64,000 nt of DNA from RGIG426 sp045598065 (GTDB lineage Bacteria; Bacillota; Clostridia; Oscillospirales; Acutalibacteraceae): contig JAZLLJ010000030.1 of NCBI GenBank assembly GCA_045598065.1, positions 8,111 through 72,110 on the forward strand. The letters run 5' to 3'. How positions within the stretch are numbered: the first letter of the stretch is position 1; the number at the start of each line of letters is the position of its first letter. This document shows, piece after piece, positions 1 to 8,842 of the stretch. The notes below the pieces were generated by a model that was given only the letters and a program-made list of their open reading frames with translations, did no database searches and was not told the DNA's origin. The position numbers were made by a program, and so were the translations under genes.

Positions 1-1330
1 TGGCAAACACTAAAACGTTTTCGGTTTTTTCGGTAATTTTCGCCCGTTCGTCACAACCGAAACCGGGCACCATCACAACGCCGCACTCATCGCACAAGAG
101 CGGTAGCTTGCGGCGGTCATTTTCGGAAAGTCCTGCTTCGTTTAGTAATTTTTTCAGTGTCTTTGTTCCCCGACCGACCGGACGGTAGGCATCGCCGGGA
201 AGACGGTTTCGCACCGTCAGACCGCCTTTGATTGTAGCATAGTCACAGCAAGAATAAAACAACAAACTGTGAACATTTCGACAATTTTCGAATTCCTTTG
301 CCGAAAACAGCCGCAATGTATAGGATTCCCCGGCCACCGTCACCGATTCGTTGACATTGACGGGAAAGCAAAACGGCGCGACGTCCTCTTCGACTTCGGC
401 AAGAAACAGTCGGTTGTTTTCCGAAACCACGTTCACGCCGCCGGGAAGCGTCACGGCGCCGTCTTCCCGTGCCAGACGGCAAAGCGCGTCGATATGCTGT
501 TTTTCCACGTTGACGGCGGTGGGAAGCATTTGCAATACCGCGCGGCGTAAAATAGCAGGCGGCGCGGCGCACAGCACTTCCTTGTCGTACACACCGGGGT
601 TTTCTTCAAATTCCGCACATTCGAGGAGCAGCAGTCCTTGATCGCGCAAACATTCTTCGTCTTCACGCAACGTCTCGCAAAGGCGCAACAGTGCCAACTC
701 CGTTTGGGGATTAACCGCTTTCAGCTCCGGCATAACCGTCGCGCGGATGCGATTGCGTGAATACGCTGTGTCACCGTTGGTTTCGTCGGTAACAAAATCC
801 AAACCGTTTGCCTTTGCGTAGGCTTCCACGTCGGCGCGCGTGGCAAACAAGAGTGGGCGCACAAGAGAATCTCTTTTCGGAAAAATTCCGCAAAGCCCGT
901 GCAATCCGCTTCCCCGTGTTAGATGAAGCAGCACGGTTTCGGCGTTATCGGATGCGGTATGCGCGGTAACAATGACGCCTTTTGCCGCGGAATACAGTGC
1001 TTCATACCGTAACCGACGGGCGGCTTGTTCCACGCTTTCCCCCGTTTCGGCCACAGTGGCAGGTACGTCCGCTTTCACCGCGGTAAACGGCACGTTCCAC
1101 CGCGCACAAAGGGCTTTACAAAACGCCTCGTCCCGGTCAGCGGTCTCTCCGCGAAGTCTGTGATTAACGTGAAGCGCCGCAATCTCGCCCAAAGAAAGGC
1201 GATTCTTGGCGGCTAACAGTAAATGCAAAAGCACCACTGAATCCGCGCCGCCGGAAAGAGCGCAAAGCACCGGCTCTTTCGGCAAAAACAAACGGTGTTC
1301 TTCGGAAAAACCGCAAAAGCGGTCAAGCAT
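1..1330 (-). CDS. tilS: tRNA(Ile)-lysidine synthase, 3' end outside window
   Basis: TilS adds lysine to C34 of the AUA-decoding tRNA-Ile using ATP. The reading frame starts with ATG at 1330 and stays open to the window edge, giving at least 443 residues, close to the family's full length of about 430-470. The N-terminal PP-loop reads ALSGGADS (about residues 29-36), the family signature. Near the window edge the TilS C-terminal domain is recognisable (RNRLPGDAYRP, then GVVMVPGFG and ERAKITEKTENVLVFA), so only a few residues should be missing. The start lies 1 base after the dnaB stop, which suggests translational coupling in the rnj-rplI-dnaB-tilS operon. Confidence 0.93.
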   Translation of the reverse strand, partial: MLDRFCGFSEEHRLFLPKEPVLCALSGGADSVVLLHLLLAAKNRLSLGEIAALHVNHRLRGETADRDEAFCKALCARWNVPFTAVKADVPATVAETGESVEQAARRLRYEALYSAAKGVIVTAHTASDNAETVLLHLTRGSGLHGLCGIFPKRDSLVRPLLFATRADVEAYAKANGLDFVTDETNGDTAYSRNRIRATVMPELKAVNPQTELALLRLCETLREDEECLRDQGLLLLECAEFEENPGVYDKEVLCAAPPAILRRAVLQMLPTAVNVEKQHIDALCRLAREDGAVTLPGGVNVVSENNRLFLAEVEEDVAPFCFPVNVNESVTVAGESYTLRLFSAKEFENCRNVHSLLFYSCCDYATIKGGLTVRNRLPGDAYRPVGRGTKTLKKLLNEAGLSENDRRKLPLLCDECGVVMVPGFGCDERAKITEKTENVLVFA

Positions 1331-1331
1331 C

Positions 1332-2717
1332 TCAGAAGGGATTGTCGGCATTTTGCGCCTCCTGCTCCGAGCGAGACGCGGTAGAGAACTGGGTAAACTC
1401 GCCGGAGAAATTCATATCCACCGTACCGAGGCGGCCGTGACGGTTTTTCGCCACAATGACCTCGGCGGTGCCGAATTTGACGTTCGACGGATCTTCGCCG
1501 GGATTGGCGGCCATTTCCTCACGGTAGAGGAACAACACCTGGTCGGCATCCTGCTCGATAGAGCCGGATTCACGCAGGTGAACGAGTGTCGGGCGCTGGT
1601 CACGGGTTGCGGCTTCGCGGCGCAACTGAGCGCATACCACAACGGGGATGTTCAGTTCTTTGGCCAAGATCTTGAATCCGCGGGTGATATCCGAAACCTC
1701 TTGCACACGGTTTTCGGTCTTTTTAGGTGATTCCATAAGGCCGAGATAGTCCACGATAACCAATCCTACGTCGGGAACACGGCGCAAACGGGCTTTGATA
1801 TCCGGCGCAGTGACGTTGGTGCTGTCGTCTAAGAAAATGTGTGCCTGCGAGAGCACGCTTGCGGCGGCGGCCAACCGTGTCCACTCCGCCGGAACGAGGT
1901 TGCCTACGCGAAGCCGCGTAGACGGCACTTTTGCCTCAGCGGAAAGAAGGCGGTTGACCATTTCCTCTTTGCTCATCTCCAAGTTGAAGATGGCAACGGT
2001 ACGGTGTTGTTCAATGGCGACGTTACGCGCCAAGTTCAGCACAAACGACGTTTTACCCACACCGGGACGGGCACCGACAATAATCAAGTTGCCGCGGTTA
2101 AGACCGGTGGTAATGTTATCCAGTTCCGGCATACCCGTCGGAATACCGACCAGTTTTGCCCGTTCTTCCGGAATAGACATTTTATTGTAGATATCGTAAT
2201 TCTCTTGGATGGCGGTGGCGATGGGTGTCAATCCCCCGTCGTAGCGGTCGTGGCGAATGTCATAAATTCGCTGTTCCGCGTTTTCGATAAGGTTATCGAA
2301 ATCCGCCGAAGGGTCCATGGACTCGTCCAAGATTTTACGGGAAGCGTCAATCAATTTGCGAACGTCCGCCTTTTTCTGGACCATTTCGGCATAGCGACGC
2401 ACACTACCCACTGACGGAACGATGTCCACCAATTTGAGCAGATACTCTTTTCCCTCGTTGCCTGCAAAGAAACCTTCGGATTTCAGCGCTTCGCGAACGG
2501 TTACGAAGTCAATGACTTCGTTTTGCATCATTTTTTGAATCATCACGCGATAAATCGCCTGATGTTCCGGCAAATAAAAGTGTTCGGCTTTCAGCATATC
2601 GGCGACTTCATTGATAGCTTTCGCATCAATGAGAATCGCACCGAGCACCGCCTGTTCCGCTTCGAGACTGTACGGTAAGTTCAGTCCCTCGGAATAGGTT
2701 TGGGTATCTTTCGGCAT
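1332..2717 (-). CDS. dnaB: replicative DNA helicase DnaB
   Basis: Hexameric 5'-3' helicase that unwinds the replication fork (DnaC in Bacillus naming). At 461 residues it has normal family length. The N-terminal primase-binding domain begins LPYSLEAEQAVLGAIL (about residues 14-29). The RecA-like domain carries Walker A GARPGVGKTS (215-224), followed by NLEMSKEEM, VIVDYLGLM and the late SGSIEQDADQVLFLYR motif. No intein or insertion is seen. It starts 2 bases after the rplI stop and ends 1 base before the tilS start, so it is in the middle of a tightly packed operon. Confidence 0.97.
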   Translation of the reverse strand: MPKDTQTYSEGLNLPYSLEAEQAVLGAILIDAKAINEVADMLKAEHFYLPEHQAIYRVMIQKMMQNEVIDFVTVREALKSEGFFAGNEGKEYLLKLVDIVPSVGSVRRYAEMVQKKADVRKLIDASRKILDESMDPSADFDNLIENAEQRIYDIRHDRYDGGLTPIATAIQENYDIYNKMSIPEERAKLVGIPTGMPELDNITTGLNRGNLIIVGARPGVGKTSFVLNLARNVAIEQHRTVAIFNLEMSKEEMVNRLLSAEAKVPSTRLRVGNLVPAEWTRLAAAASVLSQAHIFLDDSTNVTAPDIKARLRRVPDVGLVIVDYLGLMESPKKTENRVQEVSDITRGFKILAKELNIPVVVCAQLRREAATRDQRPTLVHLRESGSIEQDADQVLFLYREEMAANPGEDPSNVKFGTAEVIVAKNRHGRLGTVDMNFSGEFTQFSTASRSEQEAQNADNPF

Positions 2718-2719
2718 AC

Positions 2720-3163
2720 TTACTCCTCCGCAACAGTAACGTTCAGCGTGGCAGACACTTCCTGATGGAATTTCACTTTCACCGGGAAGGTGCCGAACTG
2801 TTTGATATCGTCCATTTGGACAAATTTCTTTTCCACCTCAATGCCGAACACGGTTTTCAGTTCTTCGGCAACGCGTTTGGAGGTCACAGCGCCGAACAGT
2901 TTGCCGGCAGAACCGGCTTTAGCGGCGATACGGATTTCTTTGCCCTCCACTTTAGCGGCGGCTTCTTTAGCTTCTTTCAGCGCCATTTCCGCGTGGTACT
3001 GTTTCGAGGATTCGCGGTTTTTGAGTTCGCTCATCGCTTTGGCATCTGCCGGCGTGGCGAGGTTACGGGGAAACAGATAGTTTCGGGCGTATCCATCGGA
3101 TACAGTGACCAGTTCCCCTTTTTTGCCTTGCGCTTTAACATCTTGCAATAAAACGACTTTCAT
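2720..3163 (-). CDS. rplI: 50S ribosomal protein L9
   Basis: L9 binds 23S rRNA at the base of the L1 stalk. The 147-residue product has the N-terminal signature MKVVLLQDVKAQGKKGELV followed by the GYARNYLFPRNLA motif, then a charged central helix (about 45-75) and a C-terminal domain ending in VSATLNVTVAEE. Length is typical. An AGGAGG ribosome site lies 8 bases before ATG 3163. The rplI-dnaB linkage is common in Firmicutes; here the gene upstream is rnj. Confidence 0.97.
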   Translation of the reverse strand: MKVVLLQDVKAQGKKGELVTVSDGYARNYLFPRNLATPADAKAMSELKNRESSKQYHAEMALKEAKEAAAKVEGKEIRIAAKAGSAGKLFGAVTSKRVAEELKTVFGIEVEKKFVQMDDIKQFGTFPVKVKFHQEVSATLNVTVAEE

Positions 3164-3184
3164 TGTGATTTCCTCCTCTATTGG

Positions 3185-5047
3185 TTACACATCCATGATG
3201 ACCGGCAAGATCATCGGGTTGCGTTTGGTTTTTTGGAATACAAAGCGAGACAGTTCATCTCGCACACGGTTTTTCATCATCGGCCAATCGCGACTGTGAG
3301 TGCGACAACAGTCTTCAAGCGTTTTTCGTGCCACCTGCTTCATCTCATCAAGCAGTTCTTCCGCCTCTTTGGCATACACGAAGCCACGCGTCACGATATC
3401 CGGGCCGGACACCAGGTCGCCGATAATAGAGTCGATTGACGCGACCACCACGATAAGGCCGTCCTGCGACAGTTTGGTACGGTCGCGTAACACCGCATTG
3501 CCCACGTCACCGATGCCGAGACCGTCCACCAGTAAGCGGCCGGCAGGCACAGTGTTCGTTACTTCCATCTTGTCGCGCGTAAGGGACACTTCCTGCCCGA
3601 TATCCGAAATCAATACGTTTTTCGGGGACATCCCCATTGACACCGCCAGCGCCGCGTGTTTGCGTAAATGGCGCTGTTCGCCGTGGACGGGAATAAAGTA
3701 TTTCGGGCGGACAAGTCCGTGAATAATTTTCAGTTCTTCTTGGCAGGCGTGGCCGGACGTATGCACGTCGTACATCTTCTCATACACCACGTCACAGCCG
3801 CGGCGCATTAGCTCGTTGACTACGCGACTGACAGATTTCTCGTTGCCGGGAATGGGGGTAGCGGAGATGATAATCGTGTCTTGCGGCCCGACTTCCACCT
3901 GACGATGGTCGGAGAACGCCATTCTTGTCAATGCGGACATCGGTTCTCCCTGGCTGCCGGTCGTAATGATGACCAACTTACAAGCAGGATAGTTTCGAAT
4001 TTCCTCAATGTCAATAAGGATGCCTTTCGGCACTTTTAAGTAACCGAGTTCGGTCGCAATCGCCACAAAATTCACCATACTGCGACCGGAGATGGCCACT
4101 TTGCGTTTTTCTTTGGCGGCCGAGTCGATAATCTGCTGAATACGGTGCAAGTTCGATGAGAACGTTGCGACGATAATACGGTCGCCTTGCGCTTTACGGA
4201 ACAGATTGGCGAGGCTGTCGCCCACCATTCGTTCGGTCGGCGTATAGCCGGAGCGCTCCACGTTGGTGGAATCGCAAAGAAGCGCCAATACGCCTTCGCG
4301 CCCCAATCCACCAAAACGGGCAAGGTCAATCATTTTGCCGTGAATCGGCGTACAGTCAATCTTAAAGTCGCCGGTGTGCACCACCGTTCCCTGCGGCGTT
4401 TTAACAGCAAGCGCCACCGCATCGGGGATCGAGTGATTGACGTTGATAAATTCCACCGCGAGTTTACCGAGTTTCACCGTTTGCCCTGCCGCCACTTCGT
4501 GATAGTCAGTGGTTTTGTCAAGACCGAACTCCGTGAGTTTGGAGTTGACGAGCGCAAGCGTAAGTTTTGTACCGTAAACCGGCAGTTTCGCTTCTTTTAA
4601 GAAATACGGTAACGCACCGATATGGTCTTCGTGTGCGTGAGTAAGCACAATGCCTTTGATGCGGTCTTTGTTTTGCACCGCATAAGAAAAATCGGGTAAT
4701 ACCACGTCCACGCCCGGCAAATCGGCTTCGGGAAAGGTCATACCGCAGTCGATGATGATTGCATCACCGTCGTATTCAAGCATCGTCATATTTTTGCCGA
4801 TTTCGTTAAGACCGCCGAGGAACGTAATTTTCACCGGTGCGGTCGGCAACGTCTCTTTGCGATTTCTTTGTTTCTTTTGCGGTTGTTTTTTCGCCGTTTG
4901 GGGTTTTTGTTGTTTTTTCGGCGGTTGTTTCGCCGTTTTCAAAGTCCGCGCGTCGGCCGCCGTCGTATTCTTTTTGGCAGGTTTCTTCGCGGATTTTTGC
5001 TGTTTTTGTTCGGACGGATTCGTCCGTGCGTTTTGTTGTTTTTTCAA
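3185..5047 (-). CDS. rnj: ribonuclease J with Lys/Gln-rich N-terminal extension
   Basis: RNase J is a metallo-beta-lactamase/beta-CASP nuclease with endonuclease and 5'-3' exonuclease activity in mRNA decay and rRNA maturation. The zinc motif HAHEDH is at residues 137-142, the DCGMTFPE motif at about 100-107, and the beta-CASP and C-terminal regions follow (SGHACQEELK, PVHGEQRHLRKHA). The protein is 620 residues, against about 555 for family members, because of a roughly 70-residue basic, low-complexity leader made of K, Q, A, P and T. I infer an RNA- or partner-binding tail. The start has AGGAGG upstream and the gene is first in its operon, about 60 bases from the predicted transcription start. 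Confidence 0.95.
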   Translation of the reverse strand: MKKQQNARTNPSEQKQQKSAKKPAKKNTTAADARTLKTAKQPPKKQQKPQTAKKQPQKKQRNRKETLPTAPVKITFLGGLNEIGKNMTMLEYDGDAIIIDCGMTFPEADLPGVDVVLPDFSYAVQNKDRIKGIVLTHAHEDHIGALPYFLKEAKLPVYGTKLTLALVNSKLTEFGLDKTTDYHEVAAGQTVKLGKLAVEFINVNHSIPDAVALAVKTPQGTVVHTGDFKIDCTPIHGKMIDLARFGGLGREGVLALLCDSTNVERSGYTPTERMVGDSLANLFRKAQGDRIIVATFSSNLHRIQQIIDSAAKEKRKVAISGRSMVNFVAIATELGYLKVPKGILIDIEEIRNYPACKLVIITTGSQGEPMSALTRMAFSDHRQVEVGPQDTIIISATPIPGNEKSVSRVVNELMRRGCDVVYEKMYDVHTSGHACQEELKIIHGLVRPKYFIPVHGEQRHLRKHAALAVSMGMSPKNVLISDIGQEVSLTRDKMEVTNTVPAGRLLVDGLGIGDVGNAVLRDRTKLSQDGLIVVVASIDSIIGDLVSGPDIVTRGFVYAKEAEELLDEMKQVARKTLEDCCRTHSRDWPMMKNRVRDELSRFVFQKTKRNPMILPVIMDV

Positions 5048-5113
5048 CGAATTTCCTCCTAAAATCTACAAGAAAAGACAAAAAGTCCTATAAATAACGC
5101 AAACACAGATATT

Positions 5114-5142
5114 AGTATATTCCATTTTTGCCGTTTTGTCAA
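5114..5142 (-). promoter_or_regulatory. sigma-A-type promoter for the rnj operon
   Basis: On the minus strand TTGACA (5137-5142) and TATACT (5114-5119) are separated by 17 bases. This is a near-consensus housekeeping promoter placed 67 bases before the rnj start. It diverges from the rnhA promoter about 50 bases away. Confidence 0.85.
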
Positions 5143-5191
5143 TCGAAAGTCTGTCGAAACATGCCTTCTCACAAATTTTTTCCGTTTTCTC

Positions 5192-5219
5192 TTGTATGTG
5201 GAGAAATTTTTGGTATAAT
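5192..5219 (+). promoter_or_regulatory. extended -10 promoter for rnhA
   Basis: TTGTAT (5192-5197), a 16-base spacer and TATAAT (5214-5219) preceded by TGG, which fits an extended -10 promoter. It places transcription just ahead of the TTG start of rnhA at 5256. Confidence 0.75.
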
Positions 5220-5255
5220 GGAATGGAAAAATCCGACACTAAGGAGGCGGCTTGT

Positions 5256-5702
5256 TTGAAACACGTGGATTTGTTTACCGACGGCGCTTGTTCCGGCAAT
5301 CCAGGTCCCGGCGGCTACGGTACGATTTTGCGCTATAACGGAAACGAAATAGAACTGTCCGCCGGTGAGGAATCGACCACCAATAATCGCATGGAATTGA
5401 CCGCCGTAATCGTGGGGCTTGCCGCACTAAAAGAAACCTGCGACGTCACGGTTTACAGCGACTCAAAATACGTGGTGGATGGCATCCAAAAAGGCTGGGC
5501 GGAGAACTGGAAACGCAACGGTTGGCGCAAAGCGGACAAAAAACCGGCGCTCAACGCGGATTTGTGGGACAAGCTCCTCTCGCTCCTCGCTATCCACGAG
5601 GTCCGCTTCGTGTGGCTCAAAGGTCACGACGGCCATCCCGAAAACGAGCGATGCGACAAAATGGCGGTGGCGGCGTACCAAAAATTCTTGCAAAAACCGT
5701 AA
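5256..5702 (+). CDS. rnhA: ribonuclease HI
   Basis: Cleaves the RNA strand of RNA-DNA hybrids. I chose TTG 5256 as start because AAGGAGG sits 8 bases upstream (5241-5247) and because an upstream in-frame ATG at 5136 precedes the promoter. The resulting 148-residue protein matches the family length. All four metal-binding acids are present: D9 (LFTDGACSGNPG), E47 (NNRMELTA), D69 (YSDSKYV) and D134 (ERCDKMA), plus the mobile-loop His124 (KGHDGHPEN). It is followed by the nifS-nifU pair. Confidence 0.96.
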   Translation: MKHVDLFTDGACSGNPGPGGYGTILRYNGNEIELSAGEESTTNNRMELTAVIVGLAALKETCDVTVYSDSKYVVDGIQKGWAENWKRNGWRKADKKPALNADLWDKLLSLLAIHEVRFVWLKGHDGHPENERCDKMAVAAYQKFLQKP

Positions 5703-5771
5703 TTTTTTGTGACGAAAGTATTGCAATTTCTACCAAATTGGTGTATATTGATTTTCGGTAAAAATTCCCCT

Positions 5772-6980
5772 ATGAAACGAGATGATTCTGTGGCAAAAAT
5801 GATTTATGCCGACAACGCCGCCACCACGCGGTTGTTGCCGGAAGTTTTGGATGCGATGATGCCGTATCTGACCGAAGAATACGGCAACGCCTCTTCCCTT
5901 TACGGCTTCGGCCAAACCTCCCGTTATGCGATTGCGGATGCGCGCGAAGATATCGCAAACTGCCTCGGCTGTCTTGCGAGCGAAGTGTATTTCACTTCCG
6001 GCGGCAGTGAAGCGGATAACTGGGCGATCAAAATGGTCGCCGCCGAAATGGCGAAAAAAGGCAAAAAACATTTGATTTCCACCGCGTTTGAACATCACGC
6101 CGTTCTTCACACGCTAAAAGCGCTTGAAAAACAGGGCTTTGAGGTAACGCTTCTCCCCGTTTACGACAACGGTGTGGTGCGCGTGGAAGACGTGAAAAAC
6201 GCCATCCGCGAGGATACCGCACTCGTGTCCGTGATGTTTGCGAACAACGAAATCGGCACGGTACAACCTATCGCCGAAATCGGCGCCGTTTGCCACGAGG
6301 CCGGTGTGCTGTTCCACACCGATGCGGTGCAGGCGGCCGGCCATTTGCCGATCAACTTCAAAGAGATGAACGTCGACCTTTTATCCCTCTCCGCCCACAA
6401 ATTCCACGGGCCGAAAGGCATGGGCGCATTGCTCTGCCGCCGCGGACTTCGCTTCCCGAACCTCATTGACGGCGGCGCGCAAGAACGCAACCGCCGCGCC
6501 GGAACGGAAAATACCGCCGGCATCATTGGTACGGCAACCGCGTTGAAACTCGCCTGCGAAAAGCTGGATACAGTTACCCCCGTTATTACGGCGAAGCGCG
6601 ACCGCCTGATTGCCGGCCTTTCGCAAATCTCCCATAGCCGCTTAAACGGCGATGCAAAGAAACGCTTACCGGGCAACGTCAATATGAGTTTTGAAGGTGT
6701 CGAGGGCGAAAGCCTGCTCCTCTATCTCGATGCGAAAGGCATTTGCGCCTCCTCCGGCTCGGCGTGCACCTCCGGCTCGCTCGACCCGAGCCACGTGCTG
6801 TTGTCCATTGGACTTAAACACGAAGTCGCCCACGGCTCGCTGCGCCTGACGATTGACGAGGACACGACCGACGACGATATCAACACGATTTTAACCGCCG
6901 TTCCCGAAGTGGTGGATCGCCTGCGCGCGATGTCGCCGCTGTGGGAAGATATGATGAAACGAGAGAAAGAAGGAAACTGA
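5772..6980 (+). CDS. nifS: cysteine desulfurase (NifS/IscS family)
   Basis: PLP enzyme that takes sulfur from cysteine for iron-sulfur assembly. The PLP lysine is in SAHKFHGPKG (about K210) and the persulfide cysteine in SSGSACTSG (about C332), followed by LDPSHVLLSIGL. Other landmarks are IYADNAATTR, SGGSEADNWA and ANNEIGTVQPI. The start is uncertain: ATG 5772, GTG 5790 and ATG 5799 are in frame and none has a strong ribosome site; ATG 5799 would give the usual short N terminus. It ends 1 base before nifU, so the two are very probably co-transcribed and act together. Confidence 0.95.
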   Translation: MKRDDSVAKMIYADNAATTRLLPEVLDAMMPYLTEEYGNASSLYGFGQTSRYAIADAREDIANCLGCLASEVYFTSGGSEADNWAIKMVAAEMAKKGKKHLISTAFEHHAVLHTLKALEKQGFEVTLLPVYDNGVVRVEDVKNAIREDTALVSVMFANNEIGTVQPIAEIGAVCHEAGVLFHTDAVQAAGHLPINFKEMNVDLLSLSAHKFHGPKGMGALLCRRGLRFPNLIDGGAQERNRRAGTENTAGIIGTATALKLACEKLDTVTPVITAKRDRLIAGLSQISHSRLNGDAKKRLPGNVNMSFEGVEGESLLLYLDAKGICASSGSACTSGSLDPSHVLLSIGLKHEVAHGSLRLTIDEDTTDDDINTILTAVPEVVDRLRAMSPLWEDMMKREKEGN

Positions 6981-6981
6981 A

Positions 6982-7425
6982 ATGGCCTCTGTTTACAGCG
7001 AAAAAGTAATGGATCACTTCACGAATCCCCGCAACGTCGGCGAAATCGCGGACGCGAACGGTGTCGGTGAAGTGGGCAACGCCGTGTGCGGCGATATTAT
7101 GAAAATGTACATCAAAGTGGAAAACGACGTGATTGTGGACGTGAAGTTCAAAACGTTCGGTTGCGGCTCCGCGATCGCCACCAGCTCGATGGCGACGGAA
7201 CTTATCAAAGGCAAACCGCTTTCCGAAGCGCTGAAACTCACGAACAAAGCCGTTGTGGAAGCGCTGGACGGTCTGCCGGCGCATAAGATCCACTGCTCGG
7301 TTTTGGCGGAGCAGGCGATCAAAGCCGCAATTGCCGACTATTACACCCGTCTCGGCATCGATCCCACCCCGTTTGTGGGCGAACTTCCGAACTCCTGTGA
7401 CGGCGACTGCTGCCATACGCATTAA
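6982..7425 (+). CDS. nifU: iron-sulfur cluster scaffold NifU/IscU-like
   Basis: Scaffold on which NifS-derived sulfur and iron are assembled into clusters. The 147-residue protein has the three conserved cysteines: C36 in AVCGDIM with the neighbouring Asp, C61 in FGCGSAIA and C105 in HCSVLAEQAI. A short tail, NSCDGDCCHTH, adds three cysteines and two histidines, a form often seen in clostridial NifU-like proteins. The single-domain size (no ferredoxin-like or C-terminal NifU domain) fits the IscU/NifU-N class. Start ATG 6982 follows the nifS stop by 1 base. Confidence 0.95.
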   Translation: MASVYSEKVMDHFTNPRNVGEIADANGVGEVGNAVCGDIMKMYIKVENDVIVDVKFKTFGCGSAIATSSMATELIKGKPLSEALKLTNKAVVEALDGLPAHKIHCSVLAEQAIKAAIADYYTRLGIDPTPFVGELPNSCDGDCCHTH

Positions 7426-7514
7426 AACACAAAACACAAAACCCGCAACCGAAGGCCGGGAGTTCTTAAGGAATGTGTTGTTTCTCGCCTAAAAATTCCC
7501 GTCTGCATTGTTCC

Positions 7515-7548
7515 AAAAGCCCGTAAGGCGTCAGCCTTACGTGCTTTT
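7515..7548 (+). terminator. rho-independent terminator after nifU
   Basis: The arms GTAAGGC (7523-7529) and GCCTTAC (7534-7540) close a GTCA loop. The stem can extend outward through AAAAGC/GCTTTT and ends in a T run. It lies about 90 bases after the nifU stop. Confidence 0.6.
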
Positions 7549-7592
7549 TCAACTTCCCAGAACGAAAATTTTTATCGGCTACGAAACCGCGA

Positions 7593-7722
7593 AGCGCCTT
7601 AAAACACAGATTTTGGATGAAGAACGCGAAAAACCGCCTCGACTATACTGGCGTATAGCGGGGCGGTTTGACAATGTTCTGCGCCAAAATCTCGTGTTCT
7701 TAAGGAATACATTCCTTAAGAA
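7593..7722. repeat. long imperfect inverted-repeat element
   Basis: About 110 bases fold back on themselves. The inner arms AAACCGCC...CTATAC (7631-7648) and GTATAG...GGCGGTTT (7652-7669) flank a TGG-type loop. Matching outer blocks read CCTTAAAACACAGATTTTGG on the left and, in reverse complement, CCTTAAGAACACGAGATTTTGG on the right, with AGAAC blocks between. A perfect 12-base palindrome pair (7697-7708 and 7711-7722, 2-base loop) follows, and its half-site also occurs at 7463-7474. The short open frame across it (7508-7762) looks accidental. I read it as a mobile or multicopy intergenic palindrome or a structured RNA. Confidence 0.6.
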
Positions 7723-7811
7723 ATCCCGGCCAAAGAACGGGGATTTCAAAGGATATTCATAAAACGTGTGTCCGTAAATTTCTTTCGAACATTCACCGGA
7801 TTACCGCAGTA

Positions 7812-8672
7812 TTATTGTTGTTTTGGCCCAAAATGTATCAGATCTTCAAAAGCGGATTGCAAATCCGCATACTTTTGAATCGGCGTACCGGAGGAAAAGC
7901 TTTCACATTCCTTGTTATCAACCGTTATGAACACGGTCATTACTCTTCCCAAATCTGCCGAAGATTGTATTTGTTTAATGCTTTCTGCATCCAGCGTTTC
8001 CTTAATCTTTTCTTCCGCCCAGCAAGCCTCTGACTCAGACAGAGTACGACTGTCTTTCTCCGAGAAAAGGCTTTTTACTGAAAGAATATAATGTCCTTTC
8101 TTTTGTTCCAGTGAGCAAAAAATCTTAAAGTTGTTTTCTTTTGAAATTTCTATGTAAGCCTTATTAACATTCATCAGAGGCGCTTGGTCGCAATATTTCG
8201 AAACGTCGATTCCGTATTTTTGGTTTAATTCAGCTTCGTTTTCTTTTGCCATGCGTTCCGTTTCCGCAATCAGTTGCTCTTTTGCTTTTTCCATTTCTTC
8301 ATCAAATATCATTTCCCAATCATTCGCGGTTTGAAAACACTGTAATACATCCCAAAAGCGATACTTGACAGCGATTGTGTGGAACTCTTCCGGGGTGACG
8401 GGGCAGACAACAGAAAACCGTTCATCTTCAAGCAGTGCAAACGGCTTGTGTGTATTTAAATCTAAGTAGAACCGCGCATAATAGAAATGTGAACGCGCAT
8501 AATCGGGAAAACAAATGGCAATATCACCATGTTCAATATGAGAAAACAAATCGCCTGCCGGTGGAATATCCGAATTGTATTGTAGTCCTTCTTTTATGAG
8601 TTTTTTTCGAAGTACGACAACGTTTTTTTCCAATGACGAAGCAAAATGAAAAATCCCAAAGCCTTTTTTCAT
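7812..8672 (-). CDS. hypothetical protein, 286 aa
   Basis: No family recognised. ATG 8672 is chosen because GGAGG lies 8 bases upstream; an in-frame GTG at 8678 is too close to that site. There is no signal peptide or membrane segment, so it is probably cytosolic. A charged helical stretch runs from about residue 120 to 155 (EEMEKAKEQLIAETERMAKE), separating an N-terminal alpha/beta region from a C-terminal half with SEKDSRTLSESEACWAEEKI. The gene is AT-richer than its neighbours and lies next to a repeat element, which fits a later acquisition. Confidence 0.7.
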   Translation of the reverse strand: MKKGFGIFHFASSLEKNVVVLRKKLIKEGLQYNSDIPPAGDLFSHIEHGDIAICFPDYARSHFYYARFYLDLNTHKPFALLEDERFSVVCPVTPEEFHTIAVKYRFWDVLQCFQTANDWEMIFDEEMEKAKEQLIAETERMAKENEAELNQKYGIDVSKYCDQAPLMNVNKAYIEISKENNFKIFCSLEQKKGHYILSVKSLFSEKDSRTLSESEACWAEEKIKETLDAESIKQIQSSADLGRVMTVFITVDNKECESFSSGTPIQKYADLQSAFEDLIHFGPKQQ

Positions 8673-8842
8673 TGTCACAACCTCCGTTCTTGCTGAAATT
8701 GCAATCCTCTTTGGTGCGAGTGTTCATAAGGGATTTCATTAAGAACAATGTCCGGTAGCGAACACACATACTCGCCGCATCATTTTCATCAAGGTTTTTA
8801 GAACTTTCCATAACAAGCGAACTCCTACGAGTGTTTTTGCAG

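Noticed and set aside
7508..7762. 84-residue plus-strand open frame after nifU
   Set aside because: It runs through the terminator and the inverted-repeat element, has no ribosome site and looks like translated repeat.
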